Source of the DNA: Cellulosimicrobium sp. ES-005
GTDB lineage: Bacteria; Actinomycetota; Actinomycetes; Actinomycetales; Cellulomonadaceae
Direction of reading: 5' to 3'
Length of the DNA: 64,000 nucleotides
Assembly (NCBI RefSeq): GCF_040448685.1
Contig: NZ_CP159290.1
Coordinates: 2,976,001-3,040,000, forward strand
Shown: in pieces, positions 15,252 through 23,817 of the stretch
How the letters are laid out: each line of letters begins with the position of its first letter
Position numbering within the stretch: position 1 is the first letter of the stretch
Position numbers and translations under genes: made by a program
The notes under the pieces: model-generated
Seen by the model: the letters and a program-made list of their open reading frames with translations, nothing else
Told to the model about the DNA's origin: nothing
Databases searched by the model: none

Positions 15252-15294
15252 ATCTTCTCTCCGGAACGATGTCGGTCTCATGTCAGGAGAACCA

Positions 15295-16896
15295 ATGAAG
15301 CTTCACGTCAGCTCACCTCCCCGCAGGGGAGTCGCTGCGGTCGCCGCGGGCGTCGTGCTCGCGCTCGGCCTCGCGGCGTGCTCCGGTGGGGGCGCTGCGC
15401 AGGACGACCCGACCGAGGGCAGCGCCGCCCAGGGCGAGATCGACCCCGACGCCGTGATCGAGGCGGGCATCTCGTACTCCCTCTCCGGTGGCTTCGACCC
15501 GATGATCACCACCGGTGCCGTGACAGTAGCGGCCAACTGGCACGTGTTCGAGGGACTCACCGAGCTCGACCCCGCGACGCGCGAGGTCTACCCCGCGCTC
15601 GGCACCGACCTCCCCGCCCCGGTCGACGAGACGCACTACGAGGTGGACCTCCGCGAGGGCGCGGTCTTCCACGACGGCACGCCCGTCACCGTCGACGACG
15701 TCGTCTACAGCTTCGACCGCGTGCTCGACCCGGCCAACGAGTCGCTCTACGCCGGCTTCATCGACTTCCTCGAGTCCGTCACCCCCGTCGACGACGACAC
15801 GGTCTCGATCAACCTCAAGTACCCCTTCAGCCTCGTGCCCGAGCGCCTCTCGGTCGTCAAGATCGTCCCGAAGGCCCTCGTCGAGTCCGACTACGAGGCG
15901 TTCAACGCGCTGCCCGTCGGCACCGGACCGTTCAAGATGACCCAGGCCACGCCCGACGACAAGATCACGTTCGAGCGCTTCGACGGCTACACGGGCACCC
16001 GCCCCGCGCTGGCGGCCGGCCTCGTGTGGAACCTGCTCTCCGACCCCGCCGCACGCGTCACCGCGATGAGCTCCGGCACCGTCAGCGCGATCGAGGACGT
16101 CCCCTACATCGACGTCCCGACGCTCGAGGGCACCGTGGACGTCGAGTCCGTCCAGTCGTTCGGCACGCTCTTCATGATGTTCAACACGGACCTGCCCCCG
16201 TTCGACGACGTCCGCGTGCGCCAGGCGTTCTTCTACGCGCTCGACATGGACAAGATCATCGACAACGGCCTGCTCGGCAACGGCGCGGCGGCCACGAGCT
16301 TCCTCCCGCAGAGCCACCCCAACTTCCACGAGGCGTCCACGGTCTACTCCTACGACCCGGACAAGGCCAAGGCGCTGCTCGCCGAGGCCGGGGTGAGCGA
16401 CCTGTCGATCACCCTCATGACGACCGACACCGGCTGGGTCGCGGACATCGCCCCGCTCATCAAGGAGAACCTCGACGCGATCGGCGTCGACACGACGCTC
16501 GACATCGGCCAGTCCGGCGGCCAGTACACCAAGGTCGACAACGGCGACCTGCAGGTCATGGTCGCGCCGGGCGACCCGTCGGTGTTCGGCAACGACCCCG
16601 ACCTGCTCATGCGCTGGTGGTACGGCGACAACGTGTGGTCGCAGTCGCGCTACCGCTGGAACGACGACCCGAAGTTCGCCGAGCTCCAGACGATCCTCGA
16701 CGCCGCCGTGCGCACGTCCGGCGACGAGCAGCAGGAGCTGTGGAACCAGGCGTTCGACCTGATCTCCGACGAGGTGCCGCTCTACCCGCTGCTGCACCGC
16801 CAGCTCCCGACCGCGTGGGACGGCTCCACGCTCTCCGGGTTCTCGCCCCTGCCGATCACCGGCCTGTCGTTCCTCGACGCCGGCCTCGTCAAGTAG
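15295..16896 (+). CDS. ABC transporter substrate-binding lipoprotein, family 5 (predicted sialic acid binding)
   Basis: A 533-residue lipoprotein of the peptide/opine/nickel binding family. The signal ends in the lipobox LGLAACSG (Cys about 27), followed by a Gly/Ala linker. Family 5 hallmarks are the N-terminal VFEGLTELDP, LREGAVFHDGTPVTVDDVVYSFDR and the later PFDDVRVRQAFFYALD. The ATG is chosen for the AGGAGA 6 nt upstream. It is the first gene of the importer operon, behind a predicted GntR operator. The class includes characterised sialic acid importers (SatABCD of Haemophilus ducreyi, SiaEFGI of Corynebacterium glutamicum), so sialic acid or a derivative is the probable ligand. A hairpin follows the gene. 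Confidence 0.9.
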   Translation: MKLHVSSPPRRGVAAVAAGVVLALGLAACSGGGAAQDDPTEGSAAQGEIDPDAVIEAGISYSLSGGFDPMITTGAVTVAANWHVFEGLTELDPATREVYPALGTDLPAPVDETHYEVDLREGAVFHDGTPVTVDDVVYSFDRVLDPANESLYAGFIDFLESVTPVDDDTVSINLKYPFSLVPERLSVVKIVPKALVESDYEAFNALPVGTGPFKMTQATPDDKITFERFDGYTGTRPALAAGLVWNLLSDPAARVTAMSSGTVSAIEDVPYIDVPTLEGTVDVESVQSFGTLFMMFNTDLPPFDDVRVRQAFFYALDMDKIIDNGLLGNGAAATSFLPQSHPNFHEASTVYSYDPDKAKALLAEAGVSDLSITLMTTDTGWVADIAPLIKENLDAIGVDTTLDIGQSGGQYTKVDNGDLQVMVAPGDPSVFGNDPDLLMRWWYGDNVWSQSRYRWNDDPKFAELQTILDAAVRTSGDEQQELWNQAFDLISDEVPLYPLLHRQLPTAWDGSTLSGFSPLPITGLSFLDAGLVK

Positions 16897-16941
16897 CCGC
16901 GGGCCCGTAGCCCTCGGCGCCGACCGGCTCCGGCCGTCTCG

Positions 16942-16981
16942 CCGGTCCCCTCGCCCGTCCCCCTCGGGGCGAGGGGACCGG
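16942..16981 (+). terminator. Intra-operon hairpin after the binding-protein gene
   Basis: Perfect 15-bp arms CCGGTCCCCTCGCCC and GGGCGAGGGGACCGG with a 10-nt loop, 45 nt past the stop. In ABC operons such hairpins commonly act as partial terminators or as 3' mRNA stabilisers that keep the binding protein in excess over the permeases. Confidence 0.65.
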
Positions 16982-17046
16982 TACCCGCCCGGCACCCAGA
17001 ACGGACAGACCATGCACCGCACCCCCGACGCACCGGGAGGCCGACC

Positions 17047-18003
17047 GTGAGCGCACTGCTGCGACTCGTCGGACGCCGCCTCCTGCAGCTGCCGATCATG
17101 ATCCTCGGCATCACGTTCCTCGTGTTCCTCGTGATGTCGTTCTCGCAGGTCGACCCCGCGATCCAGGCCCTCGGCGAGGGCGCGTCGGTCGAGGCGCGCG
17201 AGGCGTACCGCGAGGCGAACGGGCTCAACGACCCGCTCCTCGTCCGGTACGTCGCGTTCCTCGGCGGCCTCCTGCACGGGGACCTCGGCACGTTCAGCGC
17301 CCGCCAGGTGCCCGTCGCCGACGAGGTCGCGCGCGCCCTGCCCATCACGCTCCAGCTCACGCTCATGGGCCTCGTCATCGCCGTGGTGCTCGCCCTCGTC
17401 ATGGGCATCCTCGCGGCGCTCTACCGCGACCGCTGGCCGGACAAGGCGATCCGCGTCGTGTCCGTCGCGTCGCTCGCGACGCCGTCGTTCTGGCTCGCCG
17501 TGCTGCTCATCCAGGTCGTCACGCTCGGGGCCGGGTGGCTCCCCGCGAGCGGACCGTTGCCGGACCCGTCCGAGGACCTCGGCGGCTACCTCGCCCGCAT
17601 GGCTCTGCCCGCGATCGCGCTCGCGATCCCCGTCGTCGGCCAGCTCACGCGCGTCGTGCGCACGTCGGTCGTGGAGGAGCTCGACAAGGACTACGTCCGC
17701 ACCGCGATCGGCGCGGGCATCCCGCGGCACGTCGTCGTCGGGCGCAACGTGCTGCGCAACGCGCTCATCACGCCGATCACGGTGCTCGGCCTGCGCGTCG
17801 GCTACCTCATCGGCGGCGCCGTCGTCATCGAGATCATCTTCGCGCTGCCCGGCATGGGCACGCTCATCCTCAACGGCGTCACCAACAACGAGCCCAACCT
17901 CGTGCAGGGCGTGACCCTCACCGTGGCGCTCGCCTTCGTGCTCATCAACATCGTGGTCGACATGCTCTACGTGCTCGTCAACCCGCGGATCAGGACGGTG
18001 TGA
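17047..18003 (+). CDS. ABC transporter permease, DppB type
   Basis: A 318-residue inner-membrane permease with the DppB/OppB layout: an N-terminal helix (RLLQLPIMILGITFLVFLVM), a large periplasmic loop with DPAIQALGEGAS and the block LNDPLLVRYVAFLGGLLHGDLG, then five helices. The cytoplasmic coupling loop (RTSVVEELDKDYVRTAIGAG) carries the EAA-like segment contacting the ATPase. The start is a GTG with GGGAGG 6 nt upstream. It is the second gene of the importer, and its stop lies 1 nt before the fused permease-ATPase gene. Confidence 0.92.
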   Translation: MSALLRLVGRRLLQLPIMILGITFLVFLVMSFSQVDPAIQALGEGASVEAREAYREANGLNDPLLVRYVAFLGGLLHGDLGTFSARQVPVADEVARALPITLQLTLMGLVIAVVLALVMGILAALYRDRWPDKAIRVVSVASLATPSFWLAVLLIQVVTLGAGWLPASGPLPDPSEDLGGYLARMALPAIALAIPVVGQLTRVVRTSVVEELDKDYVRTAIGAGIPRHVVVGRNVLRNALITPITVLGLRVGYLIGGAVVIEIIFALPGMGTLILNGVTNNEPNLVQGVTLTVALAFVLINIVVDMLYVLVNPRIRTV

Positions 18004-18004
18004 C

Positions 18005-20104
18005 GTGCGCCGACAGCTCACCGAACGGCTCTCGACCCCCGGGATGCGCCTGCGCGCGCTGCCCCTCGGGTCCACGATCTCCCTCGCGTTCGTGCTCCTC
18101 GTGGCGCTCGCGGCCGTCCTCGCGCCGCTCGTCGCGAGCCACGACCCGCTCGCCACCGGCACGCCCGTCCAGCCGCCCAGCGCGGAGAACTGGTTCGGCA
18201 CCGACCGCCAGGGCCGCGACATCTTCTCCCGCGTCGTCTACGGCGCGCGGTACTCGCTCGTCATCGGCCTCGGGGCGACGGCCATCGCGCTCGCCGCGGC
18301 GGCCGTGCTCGGCTCGGTCGCGGCGACCGCGCGCAAGAGCGTCTCCGAGACCCTCATGCGCGTCCTCGACATCATCATGTCCTTCCCCGGCATCGCGCTC
18401 GCGGCCGTGTTCGTCTCCGTCTTCGGCCGGTCGCTGCCCGTGCTCGTGCTGACGATCGCGTTCCTCTACACGCCGCAGCTCACGCGCGTCGTCCGGGCCA
18501 ACATCCTCGACCAGTACGGCGAGGACTACGTCGCGGCGACCCGGGTCATGGGCGCGCGCACGGCCTGGATCCTCGCCAAGCACGTCGCGCGCAACTGCGC
18601 GGCGCCCGTGCTCGTGTTCACCACCGTGCTCGTCGCCGACGCGATCGTCTTCGAGGCGTCCCTGTCGTTCATCCAGGCGGGCGTGCCCGACCCGGAGCCG
18701 TCGTGGGGCAACATCATCGCCGCGGGCCGCGACCTCGTCATGGGCGGGTACTGGTGGGCGACGTTCTTCCCCGGCCTGGCGATCATGCTCACCGTCCTGT
18801 GCCTCAACATCCTGTCCGAGGGCATGACCGACGCGATGGTCGCCGCCCCCCGCGCGACCCGCGCCACCCCGGCGAAGGCCGTCGCGACGGACTCGGACGA
18901 CGCCGCGGTGGCCGCGGAGCTCACGGCCATGGACGCCGACGAGCCGGTCGAGACCGCGGACGAGGACCGCCTCGCCGAGTCGGAGCCGGTCGTGCAGGAC
19001 GTCGAGCCGGAGGTCCGGCACGTCGGCCGCGAGGTCCCGCTCGCCGCACGCCTCGCGACGCTCCGCGCGGCCGAGGTGGCGCGGACCGACCGCCCCGTGT
19101 ACGACGGCGACGCCGAGCCCCTGCTCGAGGTGCGCAACCTGTCCATCCGCTTCCCGCGCCACGGGGACGTCGCGGTCGTCGACGACGTGTCGTTCTCCGT
19201 GCGGCCCGGCGAGACGATGGCGCTGGTCGGCGAGTCCGGCTGCGGCAAGTCGATCACGTCGCTCGCCGTCATGGGCCTGCTGGACCCGTCGGCGCAGGTC
19301 AGCGGCGAGATCCGCTACGGGGGCAAGGACCTGCTCGCGATGGGCAACCGCGAGCGTGCGTCGCTGCGCGGCACCGAGATCGCGATGATCTACCAGGACG
19401 CGCTGAGCTCGCTCAACCCGTCGATGCTCATCCGGTCGCAGATGAAACAGCTCACGCGCCGCGGCGGCACGCGCACGGCCGAGGAGCTCCTCGAGCTCGT
19501 GGGCCTCGACCCGCAGCGCACGCTCAAGAGCTACCCGCACGAGCTCTCCGGCGGGCAGCGCCAGCGCGTGCTCATCGCCATGGCCCTCACGCGCGACCCG
19601 AAGCTGGTCATCGCGGACGAGCCGACGACGGCGCTCGACGTCACCGTCCAGGCCCAGGTCGTCGCGCTGCTCGACGAGCTGCGCCACAAGCTCGGGTTCG
19701 CGATGGTGTTCGTCAGCCATGACCTCGCGCTCGTCGCGCAGATCGCGCACCGCATCACGGTCATGTACGCGGGCCAGGTCGTCGAGCAGGCGCCGACGAG
19801 CGAGCTGCTCACCGACCCCCGCCACGAGTACACGCAGGGCCTCCTCGGCGCGGTGCTCTCGATCGAGCAGCGCTCCACGCGCCTGCACCAGATCCCCGGC
19901 ACCGTCCCGTCGCCGCGCGACTTCCCGACGGGCGACCGGTTCGCGCCGCGCTCGTCGCGCCCCGACCGCGGTCTCGACGTGCGGCCCGTGCTGCGCGCCG
20001 TGGACGCCGACGGGCAGCACCTCGTCGCGACGCCGCCGGACGAGCCGGTCGGCGCCGTCGCGGGCGGTGGCCACGCCCCGATCACCACCGGAGGGACGCG
20101 ATGA
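18005..20104 (+). CDS. Fused ABC permease (DppC type) and ATPase (DppD type)
   Basis: A 699-residue fusion. Residues 1-285 are a DppC permease: GSTISLAFVLLVALAAVLAPL, the ENWFGTDRQGRDIFSRVVYGAR block, and the coupling loop YVAATRVMGARTAWILAKHV. Residues about 286-375 are an acidic Ala/Glu/Asp-rich linker. Residues about 376-640 are the ATPase: Walker A GESGCGKS (Lys415), Q-loop YQDALSSLNP, signature LSGGQRQRV, Walker B LVIADEPTTALD and the switch FVSHDL. The tail holds the oligopeptide-type C-terminal region, but without the Cys-rich cluster some members have. The GTG start lies 1 nt after the previous stop, and the 3' end overlaps the next gene by ATGA. The fusion fixes one ATPase to one permease. 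Confidence 0.93.
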   Translation: MRRQLTERLSTPGMRLRALPLGSTISLAFVLLVALAAVLAPLVASHDPLATGTPVQPPSAENWFGTDRQGRDIFSRVVYGARYSLVIGLGATAIALAAAAVLGSVAATARKSVSETLMRVLDIIMSFPGIALAAVFVSVFGRSLPVLVLTIAFLYTPQLTRVVRANILDQYGEDYVAATRVMGARTAWILAKHVARNCAAPVLVFTTVLVADAIVFEASLSFIQAGVPDPEPSWGNIIAAGRDLVMGGYWWATFFPGLAIMLTVLCLNILSEGMTDAMVAAPRATRATPAKAVATDSDDAAVAAELTAMDADEPVETADEDRLAESEPVVQDVEPEVRHVGREVPLAARLATLRAAEVARTDRPVYDGDAEPLLEVRNLSIRFPRHGDVAVVDDVSFSVRPGETMALVGESGCGKSITSLAVMGLLDPSAQVSGEIRYGGKDLLAMGNRERASLRGTEIAMIYQDALSSLNPSMLIRSQMKQLTRRGGTRTAEELLELVGLDPQRTLKSYPHELSGGQRQRVLIAMALTRDPKLVIADEPTTALDVTVQAQVVALLDELRHKLGFAMVFVSHDLALVAQIAHRITVMYAGQVVEQAPTSELLTDPRHEYTQGLLGAVLSIEQRSTRLHQIPGTVPSPRDFPTGDRFAPRSSRPDRGLDVRPVLRAVDADGQHLVATPPDEPVGAVAGGGHAPITTGGTR

Positions 20105-20943
20105 GCGCCACCGACCAGACCCCGACCGCCGCGGAGCGGGGGGCCGCGACCGACCACGACACCCCCGTCGTCGAGCTGCGCGGCGTGCACGTCGTCTTCA
20201 AGGCCCGTACGGGCACGCTCTTCCAGGCCCACCGGGTGCACGCCGTGAACGACGTCAGCGTCGCGGTCCGCCGCGGCAGCACGCTCGGGATCGTCGGCGA
20301 GTCCGGCTCGGGCAAGTCGACCATGGCGAAGGTGCTCGTCGGGCTGCAGGCCCCGACGTCGGGCGAGATCCGCTTCCGCGGGCAGCCGGTCGACACGTAC
20401 ACGACGCGCGTGCGGCGCGACGTCGGGCGGGTGGTGTCCGTCGTCTTCCAGGACCCGGCCACCGCGCTCAACGCCCGCATGCGCGTGCGGGACGCCCTGC
20501 GGGACCCGCTCGACGTGCACCGCGTGGGCGACGCGGCGTCGCGCGAGGCGCGCGTCCGCGAGCTCGTGCACCTCGTCGGGCTGCCGGAGTCGGCGCTCGA
20601 CGCGCTGCCCGGCCAGCTCTCGGGCGGGCAGCGCCAGCGCGTCGCCATCGCGCGCGCCCTCGCGCTCGCGCCGGACGTGATCGTCGCGGACGAGCCCACG
20701 TCCGCGCTGGACGTGTCCGTGCGGGCCCAGATCCTCAACCTGCTCGCCGACCTCAAGGCCGAGCTCGACCTGGGGATGGTCTTCATCTCGCACGACATCC
20801 AGACGGTGCGCCACGTCTCCGACGAGATCGTCGTCATGCAGGGCGGCCGCATCGTCGAGTCCGGCCCCGCCGCGCGCGTGCTCGACGACCCCCAGGACGA
20901 CTACACCCGCACCCTGCTCGCCGCGGCTCCGGCGCTCCTGTGA
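20101..20943 (+). CDS. ABC transporter ATPase, DppF type
   Basis: A 280-residue nucleotide-binding subunit, the second ATPase of the importer. Walker A GESGSGKST, Q-loop FQDPATALNARM, signature LSGGQRQRVAIARAL, Walker B VIVADEPTSALDVS and switch FISHDI are all intact. It overlaps the fusion gene by 4 nt. It is shorter than many DppF proteins because the C-terminal oligopeptide extension is nearly absent; the protein ends at DDYTRTLLAAAPALL. It should pair with the ATPase half of the fusion to give the heterodimeric motor. Confidence 0.92.
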   Translation: MSATDQTPTAAERGAATDHDTPVVELRGVHVVFKARTGTLFQAHRVHAVNDVSVAVRRGSTLGIVGESGSGKSTMAKVLVGLQAPTSGEIRFRGQPVDTYTTRVRRDVGRVVSVVFQDPATALNARMRVRDALRDPLDVHRVGDAASREARVRELVHLVGLPESALDALPGQLSGGQRQRVAIARALALAPDVIVADEPTSALDVSVRAQILNLLADLKAELDLGMVFISHDIQTVRHVSDEIVVMQGGRIVESGPAARVLDDPQDDYTRTLLAAAPALL

Positions 20944-21014
20944 GCGCTGCCGAGCGCCCCGCGCCGGGCACCACCCAGACCGCAACACCGCTGAACCCAG
21001 AACCGGAGCTCCTC

Positions 21015-21941
21015 GTGACCACCCCCACCTTCCACGGGATCGTCCCGCCCGTCCTCACCCCCCTCACGACCGACGGGGAGGTCGACGTCGCGTCGCTCGA
21101 GCGTCTCGTGGACCACCTCGTCACCGAGGGCGTGCACGGCGTCTTCGTGCTCGGGTCGACCGGCGAGGTCGCCTACCTCACCGACGCGCAGCGCGACCTC
21201 GTGGTCCGCACGGTGGTCCGCGCCGCCGCCGGCCGGGTCCCCGTCATGGGCGGCGCGATCGACCTCACGACGCCGCGCGTCGTCGAGCAGGCGAAGGCGC
21301 TCGCGGCCGCCGGGGCGGACGCGGTCGTCGCGACCGCGCCCGTCTACGCGCTCAACGACCTCGACGAGATCGAGCGCCACCTGCGGGCCGTCGCGGCCGC
21401 CGTGGACGTCCCCGTGTTCGCCTACGACATCCCCGTGCGCGTACGCACCAAGCTCCCGGCCGACCTGCTCGTGCGCCTCGGCTCCGAGGGCGTCCTCGCG
21501 GGCGTGAAGGACTCGTCCGGGGACGACGTCGCGTTCCGCCGGCTCGTCGCCGCCAACGCGGCGGCCGGCTCGCCCCTCGCCCTGTTCACGGGGCACGAGG
21601 TCGTCGTCGACGGGATGCTGCTCCTCGGCGCCGACGGCGTGGTCCCCGGTCTTGCCAACGTCGACGCGGGCGGCTACGTGCGCCTGTGGGACCTCGCCCA
21701 GGCCGGGAAGTGGGACGATGCCCGGGTGGAGCAGGACCGTATCGCCGCGCTGTTCGAGATCGTGTTCCAGGCGCGCGGCCGCTCGGGCGACGCCGCGGGC
21801 GTCGGGGCGTTCAAGGTCGCCGCGCAGCGCCAGGGCCTCATCGACACCGCCACCATGGCGTTCCCGGTCGAGGCGCTCGACGGCGAGGTCGCCGACCGCG
21901 TCGAGGAGATCACGCGCGCCGCGGGGCTCCTGCGTGGCTGA
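21015..21941 (+). CDS. nanA: N-acetylneuraminate lyase
   Basis: A 308-residue aldolase of the DHDPS/NAL superfamily, cleaving N-acetylneuraminate to N-acetylmannosamine and pyruvate. The motif GSTGEVAYL (GSTGE rather than the GTTGE usual in DapA) favours the lyase. The Schiff-base Lys is Lys165 in LAGVKDSSGD, the same number as in the E. coli enzyme. The Tyr motif is VPVFAYDIPVR. The GTG at 21015 has GGAG 7 nt upstream and gives the usual family start. An in-frame GTG at 20940 overlapping the ATPase stop (GTGA) is an alternative, adding 25 residues. nanK overlaps its 3' end by 8 nt. Confidence 0.92.
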   Translation: MTTPTFHGIVPPVLTPLTTDGEVDVASLERLVDHLVTEGVHGVFVLGSTGEVAYLTDAQRDLVVRTVVRAAAGRVPVMGGAIDLTTPRVVEQAKALAAAGADAVVATAPVYALNDLDEIERHLRAVAAAVDVPVFAYDIPVRVRTKLPADLLVRLGSEGVLAGVKDSSGDDVAFRRLVAANAAAGSPLALFTGHEVVVDGMLLLGADGVVPGLANVDAGGYVRLWDLAQAGKWDDARVEQDRIAALFEIVFQARGRSGDAAGVGAFKVAAQRQGLIDTATMAFPVEALDGEVADRVEEITRAAGLLRG

Positions 21942-23007
21942 CGCCTTCCCGGACGCCGCCGCGCCGACGGTCGTCGTCGGCGTCGACCTCGGCGGCACCA
22001 AGACGGCTGCGGCGACCGTCGCGGCCGACGGGACCCTCGGTCCCGTGCTCGCCGTGCCGACCCCGGCCGCGGCCGGCCCCGACGCGGTGCTCGACGCCGT
22101 CGCCGGGGTCGTGCGCGAGGTCGTCGCCGCGCTGCCGGGCGCGGCGCGCCTCCGCGCGCTCGGGGTCGGCACGGCCGGAGTGGTGGACGTCGGTCGCGGT
22201 GTGATCGTCTCGGCCACCGACACCCTGCCCGGGTGGCCCGGGACCGACGTCGCGGGCGGCCTGCGCCGTCGGCTCGCCGACCTCGCCGTGCTCGTGCCCG
22301 AGGGATCGCCCGGGGACGGGACCGCACTGCCCGTGTTCGTCGAGAACGACGTCGACGCGCACGCCGCCGGTGAGGTCTGGCTCGGCGCGGCCGCCGGGGC
22401 GCGCAGCGCGCTGCTCGTCGCGGTCGGGACGGGCGTCGGGGGCGCCGTCGTGCTCGACGGGCGCCCCCTGCGCGGGGCGCACCACGTCGCCGGGGAGCTG
22501 GGCCACGTGCCGGTCCCCGGCGCGGAGCTCCTGCGCTGCCCGTGCGGCCGGGCCGGCCACCTCGAGGCGATCGGCGCGGGACCGGCGATCCACCGTCGTT
22601 ACCTCGCGCTCGGCGGCGACGCGGCGAGCCCGGACACGCGCGACGTCGTCGCGCGCGCGGAGGCCGGCGACGAGCTCGCCGCGTCGGTGGTGCGGGACGC
22701 GGCGCGGGCCGTGGGCCGTGCGGTCGCCGGGGTCGTGACCGTGCTCGACCCGGAGGTCGTCGTGGTCGGCGGCGGTCTGGCGGGCGCGGGCGACCTGTGG
22801 TGGTCGGCGCTGGAGGACGCGCTGCGCGCCGAGGTCGTCGACGTGCTCGCCGACCTCCCGTTGCGGCCCGCGACGCTCGGCAACGCGGCGGCGATCGTCG
22901 GGGCGGCGCGCGGAGCGTGGAGCCTCGTCGGCCCGTCCGACGACGAGCACGGGGCGGGGCCCGGCGGGCTGCCCGAGAAGATCCACCGAGAGAGGACGAC
23001 GGCATGA
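21934..23007 (+). CDS. nanK: N-acetylmannosamine kinase (ROK family)
   Basis: A 357-residue ROK sugar kinase, predicted to phosphorylate N-acetylmannosamine. The phosphate-1 motif is VVGVDLGGTKTAA. The catalytic Asp lies in FVENDVDAHAAGE. Sugar-binding HHVAGELGHVPV precedes the zinc motif CPCGRAGHLEAIG. In ROK kinases this is normally CxCGxxGCxE; here the third Cys is His209 while Cys202 and Cys204 remain, giving possible two-His two-Cys coordination. It starts at a GTG inside nanA (8-nt overlap) and ends overlapping nanE (ATGA). The assignment as nanK rests on position between nanA and nanE. Confidence 0.9.
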   Translation: MADAFPDAAAPTVVVGVDLGGTKTAAATVAADGTLGPVLAVPTPAAAGPDAVLDAVAGVVREVVAALPGAARLRALGVGTAGVVDVGRGVIVSATDTLPGWPGTDVAGGLRRRLADLAVLVPEGSPGDGTALPVFVENDVDAHAAGEVWLGAAAGARSALLVAVGTGVGGAVVLDGRPLRGAHHVAGELGHVPVPGAELLRCPCGRAGHLEAIGAGPAIHRRYLALGGDAASPDTRDVVARAEAGDELAASVVRDAARAVGRAVAGVVTVLDPEVVVVGGGLAGAGDLWWSALEDALRAEVVDVLADLPLRPATLGNAAAIVGAARGAWSLVGPSDDEHGAGPGGLPEKIHRERTTA

Positions 23008-23720
23008 CCGGACCCCACGAGGCGCGGACGCGCTGGACGCGCGAGCGCGTCCTCGGCGCGATGCGTGGACGACTCACCGTCTCGTGCCAGGCCTATCCCG
23101 GCGAGCCTCTGCGCGACCCGCGCACGACCGCCCAGATGGCGCGCGCCGTCGTCGCCGGGGGAGCGGCCGCGGTGCGCGCGCAGGGTCTGGACGACGTCGC
23201 GGCGGTCGTCGCCGCGGTGGACGTGCCCGTCGTCGGGCTGTGGAAGGACGGCGACGGCGGCGTCTTCATCACCCCGACGCTGCGGCACGCCCGCGCCGTG
23301 GCCGACGCGGGGGCGCACGTCGTCGCGCTCGACGGCACGCGCCGGCCCCGGCCCGACGGGCTCACGCTCGCCGAGACCGTGGCGGGCCTGCGGGAGACGG
23401 CCGACGTGCTCGTCATGGCGGACTGCGGGTCGCTCGACGACGCGCTCGCCGCGCAGGACGCAGGCGTGGACCTGCTCGGCACGACGCTCGCCGGGTACAC
23501 GGGCGAGCGGCCGAAGACCTCCGGACCGGACCTCGAGCTCGTCGACGAGGTGGTCGCGGCGTGCTCGCTGCCCGTCGTCGCCGAGGGTCGTGTCCACAGC
23601 CCTGCGCAGGCCGCCGAGGCGATGGCCCGGGGTGCGTTCAGCGTGTGCGTCGGCACGGCGATCACCCACCCCACGACGATCACGTCCTGGTTCGCGGAGG
23701 CGATCCCGACGCGCCACTGA
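23004..23720 (+). CDS. nanE: N-acetylmannosamine-6-phosphate 2-epimerase
   Basis: A 238-residue TIM-barrel epimerase converting ManNAc-6-P to GlcNAc-6-P. Family blocks are VSCQAYPGEPLRDP, GLWKDGDGGVFITPT with the catalytic Lys, ALDGTRRPRPDG, VMADCGSLDDAL, LLGTTLAGYT and VVAEGRVHSP with the catalytic Glu. The length is normal (about 230). It is the last gene of the importer-catabolic operon and is coupled to nanK by an ATGA overlap. GlcNAc-6-P would then need NagA, which is not in the window, before NagB. Confidence 0.95.
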   Translation: MTGPHEARTRWTRERVLGAMRGRLTVSCQAYPGEPLRDPRTTAQMARAVVAGGAAAVRAQGLDDVAAVVAAVDVPVVGLWKDGDGGVFITPTLRHARAVADAGAHVVALDGTRRPRPDGLTLAETVAGLRETADVLVMADCGSLDDALAAQDAGVDLLGTTLAGYTGERPKTSGPDLELVDEVVAACSLPVVAEGRVHSPAQAAEAMARGAFSVCVGTAITHPTTITSWFAEAIPTRH

Positions 23721-23737
23721 GTCGTCCGCACGACCCC

Positions 23738-23768
23738 TTGACAGCGCAAAGTCGCGATGCCCTACGTT
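23738..23768 (+). promoter_or_regulatory. Promoter of the DUF1016 gene
   Basis: A consensus -35 TTGACA (23738-23743) and -10 TACGTT (23763-23768) with a 19-nt spacer, 50 nt before the start codon. It separates this gene from the nan operon ending at 23720. Confidence 0.5.
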
Positions 23769-23817
23769 CGGGCGCGACGCGCCGGGCGGGCGCGCCGAGC
23801 CGTCAGGGGGACACGAC

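Noticed and set aside
15313-18222. A 969-codon minus-strand open frame opposite the importer genes
   Set aside because: Antisense shadow of the binding-protein and permease genes, with no domain, no ribosome site and no plausible start.
20940-21014. GTG at 20940 as the nanA start, overlapping the ATPase stop
   Set aside because: It adds a 25-residue low-complexity leader not expected in this family, while the GTG at 21015 has a ribosome site and puts the Schiff-base lysine at the usual position 165. It is kept as an alternative.
21015-21941. Dihydrodipicolinate synthase (dapA) as identity of the aldolase
   Set aside because: The GSTGE motif and the position between importer genes and nanK/nanE favour N-acetylneuraminate lyase.
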